From Oceanospirillum sanctuarii (GTDB lineage Bacteria; Pseudomonadota; Gammaproteobacteria; Pseudomonadales; Halomonadaceae), in the NCBI RefSeq assembly GCF_002150805.1, contig NZ_MTBA01000009.1, positions 52,349 through 116,348 on the forward strand: DNA of 64,000 nucleotides, in the 5' to 3' direction. The notes beneath the pieces are model-generated. The model searched no databases. It was not told the DNA's origin and saw nothing but the letters and a program-made list of their open reading frames with translations. Below are positions 56,572 to 64,000 of this stretch, in pieces. Made by a program: the position numbers and the translations under genes. Within the stretch, counting starts at the first letter, position 1; each line of letters starts with the position of its first letter.

Positions 56572-56600
56572 GGGCGTGACCGTTGGGTTGCGCCCTTTTT
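56572..56600 (+). terminator. Terminator-like hairpin after the alpha/beta hydrolase gene
   Basis: GGGCG and CGCCC flank a loop that contains a further ACC/GGGT pairing and are followed by TTTTTG. Confidence 0.65.
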
Positions 56601-56661
56601 GTTTTTATAGGTTATTGTTTTTAAAGGATAAAGTTTGTCTTAGCGTTGGTGGTAATTGTAG

Positions 56662-56674
56662 ATTGTAGACAAAT
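56662..56674. promoter_or_regulatory. Operator copy 2 of the prp GntR regulator
   Basis: ATTGTAGACAAAT is a near-palindrome of the TTGT-NN-ACAA type. It fits the TNGTNNNACNA pattern bound by FadR-subfamily GntR proteins. Confidence 0.65.
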
Positions 56675-56706
56675 GCGACTTTTGTTGGTGTTGACGCTCA
56701 TCAAGC

Positions 56707-56719
56707 AATTGTCTACATT
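56707..56719. promoter_or_regulatory. Operator copy 3 of the prp GntR regulator
   Basis: AATTGTCTACATT is the reverse complement form of copy 2. It lies 45 bases downstream of it, between it and copy 4. Confidence 0.65.
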
Positions 56720-56732
56720 CCTCTCAACGTTA

Positions 56733-56746
56733 AATTGTCGACAATT
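56733..56746. promoter_or_regulatory. Operator copy 4 of the prp GntR regulator, perfect palindrome
   Basis: AATTGTCGACAATT is a perfect 14-base palindrome 24 bases upstream of the regulator start codon. Its position would block transcription or early elongation of the regulator and operon. Confidence 0.75.
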
Positions 56747-56769
56747 AAATAACAGAAGAACACTTGGCC

Positions 56770-57468
56770 ATGTCAGACGTTCAGTATGCATACGAAGAGG
56801 GTGAGACCCGCACCCTGGCTGATCGGGTGTTTGAGCAGATTCAAACAGCGATTGTTAAAGGCGATATTCCGCCGGGTAGCAAGATTACAGAGCCGGGCTT
56901 GGCTAAAGAGTACGGCATCAGCCGTGGACCGCTGCGCGAAGCGATCCGCCGGTTGGAAGGGCGTCGCCTGATTAAGCGTATCCCCCATGTGGGTGCGCGG
57001 GTGGTTTCGCTCTCTTTTGAAGAATTGCTCGATATCTATGATGTGCGTGAAGCGATGGAAGGCATGGCGTGTCGCCTTGCTGCCCGCAACATGACCACAG
57101 AAGAGATTGAAAGCCTAAGAGCACTCCTGGCTCGCCACGAAGAAACCTCAGAACTACAAGAAGGCGTGGCGTATTACCAGAAAGAAGGTGATCTGGACTT
57201 CCACTTCCGAATTGTGCTGGGAAGTAAGAATGAGAAGCTGACCGAACTCTTGTGCGGTGAGTTGTATCACTTAGTCCGGATGTACCGCTATCAGTTCAGC
57301 GCTTCCAGTTCCCGACCTAAGCGTGCTTTTGAAGAGCACCACAGGATTGTGGACGCGATCGAACAACGCGATGAAGAGTTGGCTGAAATGCTGATGCGAC
57401 GCCATATCAGTGCGTCGCGTAAAAATGTAGAACAACGTCTGCGTGAATCTCAGGCAGAACAACCCTAA
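56770..57468 (+). CDS. GntR-family (FCD) regulator of the methylcitrate operon
   Basis: The N-terminal winged helix-turn-helix shows the GntR pattern ([24 protein letters not shown], then [21 protein letters not shown], seen across residues 15-65). The C-terminal FCD domain carries metal-ligand-like residues typical of FadR relatives ([22 protein letters not shown]). It should repress prpBC-acnD-prpF until 2-methylcitrate or a related acid accumulates; this is inferred from position. The ATG at 56770 is preferred over TTG 56764. It is 17 bases from prpB, in the same operon. It is GntR-type, not the sigma-54-type PrpR of enterics. Confidence 0.9.
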   Translation: MSDVQYAYEEGETRTLADRVFEQIQTAIVKGDIPPGSKITEPGLAKEYGISRGPLREAIRRLEGRRLIKRIPHVGARVVSLSFEELLDIYDVREAMEGMACRLAARNMTTEEIESLRALLARHEETSELQEGVAYYQKEGDLDFHFRIVLGSKNEKLTELLCGELYHLVRMYRYQFSASSSRPKRAFEEHHRIVDAIEQRDEELAEMLMRRHISASRKNVEQRLRESQAEQP

Positions 57469-57485
57469 GAAGAAAGGAAAAAGCC

Positions 57486-58376
57486 ATGACTAAGTTGACT
57501 GCGGGTGCCCGTTTCCGTAAAGCGCTGGCTGAAGCGAATCCACTTCAGATTGTAGGTACTACTAACGCGTACCACGCCATGATGGCTGAGCGTGTTGGCC
57601 ACAAAGCGATCTACCTGTCCGGTGGTGGTGTTGCTAACCACTCTTACGGTCTGCCTGATCTGGGTATGACATCTATGAATGATGTACTGGCTGATGTTAA
57701 CCGCATCACCAGCGCAGTTGACACGCCTCTGATGGTTGATATCGACACCGGTTGGGGTGGCGCTTTCAATATCTCCCGCACCGTTAAAGAGATGATCAAA
57801 GCAGGTGCTGCTGCTGTTCATATCGAAGACCAGGTTGCTCAGAAGCGTTGTGGTCACCGTCCGAACAAAGAGATCGTGTCTCTGGAAGAGATGGTTGATC
57901 GTGTTAAAGCAGCGGTAGACGCAAAAACTGACGATGACTTCTTCGTAATGGCGCGTACTGATGCGTTCCAGATGGAAGGTCTGAATGCAGCTGTTGAGCG
58001 TGCACAGGCATGTCTGGAGGCGGGTGCTGACGGTATCTTCGCTGAAGCGGTTCACACGCTGGAAGATTACAAAGCCTTCTCTGACGGCATTAATGGTTCT
58101 CACCTGCTGGCGAACATCACTGAATTCGGTGCGACACCACTGTTTAATACTAAAGAACTGGCTGAAAACGGCGCGACAATGGTGTTGTATCCATTGTCAG
58201 CCTTCCGTGCTGCCAACAAAGCCGCGCTGAATGTTTACGAAGCGCTGCTGCGTGATGGTGACCAGAAAGCTGTGGTAGATACCATGCAGACCCGTATGGA
58301 ACTGTATGATTTCCTGAACTACCACGATTTCGAGCAGAAGCTGGATGCACTGTTTGCCGAAGGCAAAAACAAGTAA
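57486..58376 (+). CDS. prpB: 2-methylisocitrate lyase
   Basis: PrpB splits 2-methylisocitrate into pyruvate and succinate in the last step of the methylcitrate cycle. The catalytic KRCGH is in the QKRCGHRP segment (bases about 7840s of this gene's middle, 57842-57865), and the metal-binding VDIDTGWGG is present. Length 296, matching the family. AGAAAGGAAAAAGCC precedes the ATG. Confidence 0.96.
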   Translation: MTKLTAGARFRKALAEANPLQIVGTTNAYHAMMAERVGHKAIYLSGGGVANHSYGLPDLGMTSMNDVLADVNRITSAVDTPLMVDIDTGWGGAFNISRTVKEMIKAGAAAVHIEDQVAQKRCGHRPNKEIVSLEEMVDRVKAAVDAKTDDDFFVMARTDAFQMEGLNAAVERAQACLEAGADGIFAEAVHTLEDYKAFSDGINGSHLLANITEFGATPLFNTKELAENGATMVLYPLSAFRAANKAALNVYEALLRDGDQKAVVDTMQTRMELYDFLNYHDFEQKLDALFAEGKNK

Positions 58377-58487
58377 TTCAGATTTCTGAATGTGTTGGCT
58401 GCCATCTGGCGGCCTTCACAGGTAACGACTTCCAACGACTTAGAATAAAAAAATCGGACTCTCTGAGCGATTGCAAAGGAGCATAGA

Positions 58488-59615
58488 ATGGTAGACAAGA
58501 AATTAGGTGGCGCTGGCCTGCGTGGTCAGTCGGCAGGTGAAACCGCACTGTGTACAGTAGGTAAAACAGGTGCGGGTCTGACCTATCGTGGTTACGACAT
58601 GAAAGAGCTGGCAGAAAAAGCTCAGTTCGAAGAAGTTTCCTATCTGCTGGCATACGGCAAACTGCCGAATCAGTCAGAGCTGGATGCTTATAAAGCTAAG
58701 CTGAAAACTCTGCGCGCACTGCCGGAGCCACTGAAAGTTGTTCTGGAGCAGATCCCGGCTGACGCCCATCCTATGGATGTTATGCGTACCGGTATCTCTA
58801 TGCTGGGTAACCTGGAAACAGAGAATGACTTCTCTGAGCAGACCGATCATATCGATCGTATGATGGCTGTTTTCCCAAGCATCATTAACTACTGGTATAA
58901 CTTTAGCCACAACGGCAAGCGTATCAATGTAGAAACCGATGCGGATTCTATCGCAGAACAGTTCCTGTGGACGCTGCACGATAAGAAGCCAGAGCCATTA
59001 CACGTTAAAGTAATGCATGCTTCTCTGATTCTGTATGCAGAGCACGAATTTAATGCGTCTACCTTCACTGCGCGTGTTTGTGCATCTACGCTGTCTGATA
59101 TTCACAGCTGTGTGACTGCGGCTATCGGCTCTCTGCGTGGCCCTCTGCATGGTGGTGCTAACGAAGCGGCCATGGACATGATTGAACAGTGGAAGTCTGC
59201 TGACGAAGCTGAAGAAGCGATCATGGGTATGCTGGCGCGTAAAGACAAGATTATGGGCTTTGGTCACGCGATCTACCGTGAGTCTGATCCGCGTAATGCC
59301 ATCATCAAAGAGTGGTCTAAGAAACTGTCTGAGCAAGTGGGTGACACGCATCTGTACGCTGTTTCTGAGCGAGTTGAAGCGGTTATGTGGCGCGAGAAGA
59401 AGCTGTTCTGTAACGCTGACTTCTTCCATGCATCGGCTTACCACTTCATGGATATTCCAACCAAGCTGTTTACTCCTATCTTCGTATGCTCCCGTGCATC
59501 CGGCTGGACAGCTCACGTAATGGAACAGCGTGCTAACAACCGTATTATTCGTCCTAGCGCGGATTACACCGGCCCTGAGTCTGCCCAGTGGGTAGATATC
59601 CAGGACCGTGCTTAA
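58488..59615 (+). CDS. prpC: 2-methylcitrate synthase
   Basis: PrpC condenses propionyl-CoA with oxaloacetate. It is a short citrate-synthase-fold enzyme of 375 residues, the PrpC type rather than the about 430-residue GltA. The catalytic His lies in GPLHGGANE, the second in GFGHAIYR, and the Asp region is FFHASAYHFMDIP. AAAGGAG lies seven bases before the ATG. The distance from prpB is 111 bases. Some citrate synthase activity is usual in the family. Confidence 0.95.
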   Translation: MVDKKLGGAGLRGQSAGETALCTVGKTGAGLTYRGYDMKELAEKAQFEEVSYLLAYGKLPNQSELDAYKAKLKTLRALPEPLKVVLEQIPADAHPMDVMRTGISMLGNLETENDFSEQTDHIDRMMAVFPSIINYWYNFSHNGKRINVETDADSIAEQFLWTLHDKKPEPLHVKVMHASLILYAEHEFNASTFTARVCASTLSDIHSCVTAAIGSLRGPLHGGANEAAMDMIEQWKSADEAEEAIMGMLARKDKIMGFGHAIYRESDPRNAIIKEWSKKLSEQVGDTHLYAVSERVEAVMWREKKLFCNADFFHASAYHFMDIPTKLFTPIFVCSRASGWTAHVMEQRANNRIIRPSADYTGPESAQWVDIQDRA

Positions 59616-59798
59616 TCGGTTGTGAATCAGAATTTGGCGGGGCTGGACGATACTTGCCTCTAATGCCCTTGCCCCTGCCTTTTTTGTTTCGGCTATCGGG
59701 TTCGCTCGATAGCCACAGTTCAGATTGAGAAGGCTGGTGACGCCTTGTCTCCTCCTTTGTAAGTCCCTCTACGACCTTATTTCGAGTGGATTCCTGAC

Positions 59799-62408
59799 AT
59801 GAATACTCAATACCGTAAATCCCTTGCCGGCACCTCGCTGGACTATTTTGATGCTCGTGAAGCGGTAGATGCGATTAAGCCAGGCGCTTACGCAACCCTG
59901 CCTTACACTTCACGTATTCTGGCGGAGCAGCTGGTGCGTCGCTGCGAGCCTGAAGCACTGACTGATTCCCTGACGCAGCTGATCGAACGTAAGCGTGATC
60001 TGGATTTTCCTTGGTATCCGGCACGTGTGGTTTGTCATGACATTCTGGGTCAGACTGCGCTGGTTGATCTGGCAGGTCTGCGTGATGCGATCGCAGAAAA
60101 AGGTGGTGACCCATCTAAAGTGAACCCAGTTGTACCGACTCAGCTGATCGTTGACCACTCTCTGGCGGTAGAAGCGCCGGGTTTTGATCCGGATGCGTTC
60201 GAGAAAAACCGTGCCATTGAAGATCGTCGTAACGAAGACCGTTTCCACTTTATCGAGTGGACCAAAACCGCTTTCGAAAACGTTGATGTGATTCCTGCCG
60301 GTAACGGCATCATGCACCAGATCAACCTGGAGAAGATGTCTCCGGTTGTTCAGGCACGTGATGGTGTTGCTTATCCTGATACCTGTGTCGGTACCGATTC
60401 TCACACTCCACACGTAGATGCACTGGGTGTTATCTCTGTGGGTGTTGGTGGTCTGGAAGCTGAAACCGTCATGCTGGGTCACCCATCCATGATGCGACTG
60501 CCGGATATCGTTGGTGTGAAACTGACTGGTAAACGTCAGCCGGGCATCACCGCGACTGATATCGTATTGGCGCTGACTGAGTTCCTGCGTGCCGAACGTG
60601 TCGTGGGTGCTTATGTTGAGTTCTTCGGTGAAGGTGCTGACAGCCTGTCTATCGGTGACCGTGCCACTATCTCCAACATGACCCCTGAGTTTGGTGCAAC
60701 GGCTGCGATGTTCTACATCGACGAGCAGACCATTGATTACCTGAAACTGACCGGTCGTGAGCCTGAGCAGGTTGCTCTGGTAGAGCAGTACGCTAAAGAA
60801 ACCGGTTTGTGGGCAACCGCTCTGCAGACTGCTGAATACGAGCGTGTACTGGAGTTTGATCTGTCCACTGTTGTTCGTAACATGGCAGGTCCTTCTAACC
60901 CGCACCGTCGTCTGCCGACAACTGCTCTGGCTGAGCGTGGCATTGCTGATGAAGCTAAGCTGGCTGAAGCCAAGCAGCAAGAGGCTGATGGCCTGATGCC
61001 GGATGGCGCAGTTATCATCGCAGCGATTACATCCTGTACTAATACCTCAAACCCTCGCAACGTAGTGGCTGCAGGTCTTGTTGCTAAGAAAGCCAACGAG
61101 CTGGGGCTGGTACGTAAGCCTTGGGTTAAGTCCTCCTTTGCTCCGGGTTCTAAAGTTGCCAAGCTGTATCTGGAAGAATCCGGTCTGCTGTCTGAACTGG
61201 AAAAAATGGGCTTTGGTATCGTGGCTTATGCTTGTACGACCTGTAACGGTATGTCCGGTGCTCTGGATCCAGTGATTCAGCAGGAAATCATCGACCGTGA
61301 TCTGTATGCAACAGCTGTACTGTCCGGTAACCGTAACTTTGATGGTCGTATTCACCCATACGCTAAGCAGGCGTTCCTGGCGTCTCCACCTCTGGTTGTG
61401 GCCTATGCGATTGCTGGTACTGTGCGTTTTGATATCGAAAAAGACGTACTGGCTGTGGTTGATGGCAAAGAGATCACTCTGAAAGATCTGTGGCCGTCCG
61501 ATGAAGAGATCGATGCGATCGTAGCGTCTGCGGTTAAGCCTGAGCAGTTCAAACAGATCTACATTCCTATGTTCGATCTGGGTGACAAAGAGCAGGCTGA
61601 AAGCCCGCTGTATGACTGGCGTGAAATGTCTACCTACATCCGTCGTCCACCATACTGGGAAGGTGCGCTGGCAGGCGAGCGTACTCTGACTGATATGCGT
61701 CCGCTGGCGATTCTGCCGGATAACATCACTACGGATCACCTGTCGCCATCCAACGCGATTATGATGGACAGTGCTGCCGGTGAATACCTGCACAAAATGG
61801 GTCTGCCGGAAGAGGACTTCAACTCTTACGCAACGCACCGTGGTGACCACCTGACAGCACAACGTGCCACACTGGCTAACCCGAAACTGCTGAACGAAAT
61901 GTGTCGTGATGCCAACGGTGAAGTGATTCAGGGTTCTCTGGCGCGTGTTGAGCCGGAAGGTCAACAGATGCGTATGTGGGAAGCGATTGAAACCTACATG
62001 AACCGCAAGCAGAACCTGATTGTGGTAGCCGGAGCAGATTACGGTCAGGGTTCATCCCGTGACTGGGCGGCGAAAGGTGTTCGTCTGGCAGGTGTTGAAG
62101 TGATCGTAGCCGAAGGCTTCGAGCGTATTCACCGTACCAACCTGATTGGTATGGGTGTTCTGCCGGTGCAGTTCCATGAAGGCACAACCCGCCTGACTCT
62201 GGAGCTGGACGGTACTGAAACCTACTCCATCAAAGGTGATCTGGCACCTCGCGGTGAGATGACTCTTGAAATCAAGCGTCAGAACGGCGATGTAGTGGAA
62301 GTACCGGTAACTTCCCGTCTGGATACCGCTGCAGAAGTAGCCGTGTACAAGGCTGGTGGTGTACTGCAGAAGTTCGCTAAGGACTTCCTGGAGTCAGAAA
62401 CAGCTTAA
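59799..62408 (+). CDS. acnD: Fe/S-dependent 2-methylcitrate dehydratase AcnD
   Basis: AcnD dehydrates 2-methylcitrate to a 2-methylaconitate isomer that needs PrpF to continue. It is an aconitase-family protein of 869 residues. The cluster cysteines are in TSCTNTSNP and ACTTCNGMSG, and the C-terminal swivel domain shows GADYGQGSSRDWAAKG. The pairing with prpF directly downstream distinguishes AcnD from AcnA. The gap to prpC is 183 bases and includes only a weak hairpin. No prpD is seen, as expected when AcnD/PrpF replace it. Confidence 0.95.
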   Translation: MNTQYRKSLAGTSLDYFDAREAVDAIKPGAYATLPYTSRILAEQLVRRCEPEALTDSLTQLIERKRDLDFPWYPARVVCHDILGQTALVDLAGLRDAIAEKGGDPSKVNPVVPTQLIVDHSLAVEAPGFDPDAFEKNRAIEDRRNEDRFHFIEWTKTAFENVDVIPAGNGIMHQINLEKMSPVVQARDGVAYPDTCVGTDSHTPHVDALGVISVGVGGLEAETVMLGHPSMMRLPDIVGVKLTGKRQPGITATDIVLALTEFLRAERVVGAYVEFFGEGADSLSIGDRATISNMTPEFGATAAMFYIDEQTIDYLKLTGREPEQVALVEQYAKETGLWATALQTAEYERVLEFDLSTVVRNMAGPSNPHRRLPTTALAERGIADEAKLAEAKQQEADGLMPDGAVIIAAITSCTNTSNPRNVVAAGLVAKKANELGLVRKPWVKSSFAPGSKVAKLYLEESGLLSELEKMGFGIVAYACTTCNGMSGALDPVIQQEIIDRDLYATAVLSGNRNFDGRIHPYAKQAFLASPPLVVAYAIAGTVRFDIEKDVLAVVDGKEITLKDLWPSDEEIDAIVASAVKPEQFKQIYIPMFDLGDKEQAESPLYDWREMSTYIRRPPYWEGALAGERTLTDMRPLAILPDNITTDHLSPSNAIMMDSAAGEYLHKMGLPEEDFNSYATHRGDHLTAQRATLANPKLLNEMCRDANGEVIQGSLARVEPEGQQMRMWEAIETYMNRKQNLIVVAGADYGQGSSRDWAAKGVRLAGVEVIVAEGFERIHRTNLIGMGVLPVQFHEGTTRLTLELDGTETYSIKGDLAPRGEMTLEIKRQNGDVVEVPVTSRLDTAAEVAVYKAGGVLQKFAKDFLESETA

Positions 62409-62422
62409 GCTGTTGGCTCTGG

Positions 62423-62448
62423 TAAACGCCCACTTCGGTGGGCGTTTA
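62423..62448 (+). repeat. Hairpin between acnD and prpF
   Basis: The stem TAAACGCCCAC / GTGGGCGTTTA has a TTCG loop, followed by TCGTTTATC. It could be a partial terminator that lowers prpF relative to acnD, or an mRNA-stabilising stem. Confidence 0.7.
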
Positions 62449-62548
62449 TCGTTTATCGGCAATAAAAGATTCAGGTGGCGGCTGTGTTGGCGGTCACTTA
62501 ACAGTACTCAGGGTGAAAACCCTTATCAGGTAAAAGGTGGGGCAAAAG

Positions 62549-63730
62549 ATGTCGAGTGTTCCTCAGATTAAAATTCCGGCAACCTATATCCGTGGTGGCA
62601 CCAGTAAAGGTGTTTTCTTCCGTCGTCAGGATCTGCCTGCGGCAGCTCAGGAGCCGGGTGAAGAGCGTGACAAAATTCTGCAGCGAGTAATCGGTAGCCC
62701 GGATCCGTACGGTCAGCAGATTGACGGCATGGGTGGTGCGACTTCCAGTACCTCGAAAACCGTTATTCTGGATAAAAGCACTCAGCCGGATCACGATGTA
62801 GATTATCTGTTTGGTCAGGTTGCTATCGACAAGGCTTTTGTCGACTGGTCCGGTAACTGCGGTAACCTGACGGCTGCGGTGGGCGCTTTTGCTATTGCAG
62901 GTGGTTTAGTTGATGCTGACCGTATTCCTGAAAATGGTATCTGCACAGTTCGTATCTGGCAGAAGAATATTCAGAAAACCATTATAGCTCACGTGCCGAT
63001 CACCAATGGTGAAGTACAGGAGACCGGTGACTTTGAGCTGGACGGCGTAACCTTCCCGGCTGCTGAAGTTGTCGTTGAGTTTATGGATCCGGCTGATGGC
63101 GAAGGCTCTATGTTCCCAACCGGAAACCTAGTTGATGATCTGGAAGTGCCGGGTGTTGGTACCTTTAAAGCGACCATGATCAATGCTGGTATTCCAACCA
63201 TCTTCCTGAATGCGGAAGAGATTGGTTATAAAGGCACTGAGCTGCAGAAAGATATTAACGGCAACGCTGAAGAGCTGGCCCGTTTCGAAACGATTCGTGC
63301 CTACGGTGCAGTGAAGATGGGGCTGATTCAGGATATCTCTGAAGCGGTTGCCCGTCAGCATACACCTAAGGTAGCTTTTGTTGCCCCTGCGACCAACTAC
63401 ACGGCATCCAGCGGTAAAGAGATTTCTGCTTCTGATATCGATATCTGTGTCCGTGCGCTGTCTATGGGTAAGCTTCACCACGCGATGATGGGCACTGCTT
63501 CAGTGGCTATCGCTACAGCAGCTGCGGTACCGGGCACTCTTGTTAATCTGGCAGCAGGTGGTGGTGAGCGTGAATCCGTAACCTTCGGTCATCCATCTGG
63601 TACATTACGGGTTGGTGCTGCAGCTGAGCAGCAAGCCAATGGCGACTGGACTGCTAAGAAAGCGGTTATGAGCCGTAGCGCCCGTGTCATCATGGAAGGC
63701 TATGTGCGTATTCCGGGAGATACCTACTAA
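62549..63730 (+). CDS. prpF: 2-methylaconitate cis-trans isomerase PrpF
   Basis: PrpF isomerises the AcnD product so that it can be rehydrated to 2-methylisocitrate. The opening ATYIRGGTSKGVFF and the middle DWSGNCGNLTAAVGAFAI are diagnostic; they belong to the diaminopimelate-epimerase-like fold and carry the catalytic Lys/Cys region. The ATG at 62549 has GGTGGGG nine bases upstream; a GTG at 62537 would add four residues. Length 393. It is the last gene of the operon in the window. Confidence 0.95.
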   Translation: MSSVPQIKIPATYIRGGTSKGVFFRRQDLPAAAQEPGEERDKILQRVIGSPDPYGQQIDGMGGATSSTSKTVILDKSTQPDHDVDYLFGQVAIDKAFVDWSGNCGNLTAAVGAFAIAGGLVDADRIPENGICTVRIWQKNIQKTIIAHVPITNGEVQETGDFELDGVTFPAAEVVVEFMDPADGEGSMFPTGNLVDDLEVPGVGTFKATMINAGIPTIFLNAEEIGYKGTELQKDINGNAEELARFETIRAYGAVKMGLIQDISEAVARQHTPKVAFVAPATNYTASSGKEISASDIDICVRALSMGKLHHAMMGTASVAIATAAAVPGTLVNLAAGGGERESVTFGHPSGTLRVGAAAEQQANGDWTAKKAVMSRSARVIMEGYVRIPGDTY

Positions 63731-63824
63731 TACCTCTATTGTTGGTAGATGAGTAATCTGTCCTTACTGTCTTTATTGCTTTGCTATGAATGAGCGGGTT
63801 AGATAAGAGGCCGATAGGGGTTAT

Positions 63825-63859
63825 AAAGCCATTAGTACCTGGTTGCTAATGGCTTTTTT
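63825..63859 (+). terminator. Terminator at the end of the methylcitrate operon
   Basis: Arms AAAGCCATTAG and CTAATGGCTTT flank ten bases and are followed by TTT. It lies 95 bases after the prpF stop. Confidence 0.9.
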
Positions 63860-63943
63860 CGTGTTGAGGTTATCGGCTTTAACGGTTTTATGAGGCTTGG
63901 GAGTGCTGTTTGTAATTATTTTACATTTTCTTTCAATCAGGAC

Positions 63944-63977
63944 TTGCGCTGCTCCGTTTTGTGCGTATAATGCGCCC
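63944..63977 (+). promoter_or_regulatory. Strong promoter of stable-RNA type at the window edge
   Basis: TTGCGC and a perfect TATAAT are 16 bases apart and are followed directly by GCGCCC, a GC-rich discriminator. This combination is typical of growth-rate and ppGpp-controlled tRNA and rRNA promoters. Transcription would start near 63978 and run out of the window. The gene itself is not visible. Confidence 0.7.
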
Positions 63978-64000
63978 TCGTTGTCACGGAGCAAGTCTCC

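Larger units (their letters stand above)
56447..56769. other. 323-base region between the hydrolase and the prp regulator gene
   Basis: No gene is supported. The left part carries a terminator-like hairpin (56572-56600). The rest is the control region of the methylcitrate operon with at least four copies of a TTGT-NN-ACAA type site, listed separately. Confidence 0.7.

Noticed and set aside
59616..59798. A terminator between prpC and acnD
   Set aside because: GGCGGGG and CCCCTGCC can pair with one mismatch before a T-run, but the loop is long and interrupted. It is too weak to list as a terminator inside an evident operon.
59910..61964. Two minus-strand frames of 356 and 305 residues opposite acnD
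   Set aside because: Antisense shadows of a clear aconitase-family gene.

Overview
The window looks like chromosome of a free-living, motile, respiratory marine gammaproteobacterium, most likely of the Oceanospirillales/Oceanospirillaceae. This rests on gene content and protein style: a ThrH very close to the Pseudomonas type, an AapJQMP amino-acid importer, a prpB-prpC-acnD-prpF methylcitrate locus under a GntR regulator, an Fe-S type CysH, large chemoreceptors, and GC content judged by eye near 50 percent. No genus can be named from sequence reading alone. I see no insertion sequence, prophage, integrase, CRISPR array, rRNA or complete tRNA. The window is core and near-core chromosome with some unusual proteins.

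Layout. 1-2.5 kb: end of a purine permease, apt, and a META/SH3 envelope protein. 2.5-5.9 kb: metR and metE, divergent. 6.0-8.5 kb: a small toxin-antitoxin pair, ung, ygfZ. 8.9-13.0 kb: a probable copper block (a Cys/His-bearing membrane protein, a cytochrome c lipoprotein, copZ behind a MerR-type promoter, copA and a 29-residue membrane protein). 13.1-18.4 kb, minus strand: sulfide:quinone oxidoreductase, exported MsrA, a hybrid histidine kinase coupled to a small exported molybdopterin-fold protein, and sodB. 18.8-26.9 kb: a coiled-coil membrane protein, two overlapping hotdog thioesterases, an SGNH-like protein, htpG behind a sigma-32-like promoter, and a 1059-residue fusion of an alpha/alpha-toroid-like region to a MurF-like ligase. 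27.3-37.2 kb: two chemoreceptors (one predicted to bind amino acids, one with a periplasmic c-type heme motif), a DUF454 protein, a secreted six-cysteine protein, two pseudouridine synthases, a GNAT enzyme, a SulP transporter and tcdA. 37.3-42.8 kb, minus strand: a three-gene signalling cluster (soluble hybrid kinase, receiver-EAL protein, receiver protein). 43.0-50.0 kb: a transaminase/omega-amidase pair and the aap amino-acid ABC transporter behind a sigma-54-like promoter. 50.1-52.9 kb: TauE/SafE, cysB, cysH. 53.3-56.4 kb: thrH, pabB, an alpha/beta hydrolase. 56.5-63.7 kb: the methylcitrate (propionate) operon with its GntR regulator and a set of TTGT-NN-ACAA operators. The last 60 bases hold a promoter of the stable-RNA type that points out of the window.

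How the genes fit together. Sulfur handling recurs: metR/metE, sqr, msrA, TauE, cysB/cysH and a transaminase plus omega-amidase pair that fits methionine salvage. Amino-acid use is suggested by the aap importer, an amino-acid-type chemoreceptor and the methylcitrate cycle, which removes propionyl-CoA from odd-chain and branched substrates. Metal, redox and heat stress are covered by the copper block, SodB, MsrA and HtpG. Many genes are closed by clear rho-independent hairpins, several serving convergent gene pairs. The least explained items are the MurF-like fusion protein, the Cys-free molybdopterin-fold partner of the hybrid kinase, the symmetric six-cysteine secreted protein, the 29-residue membrane peptide after copA and the terminator/Shine-Dalgarno overlap at truC.
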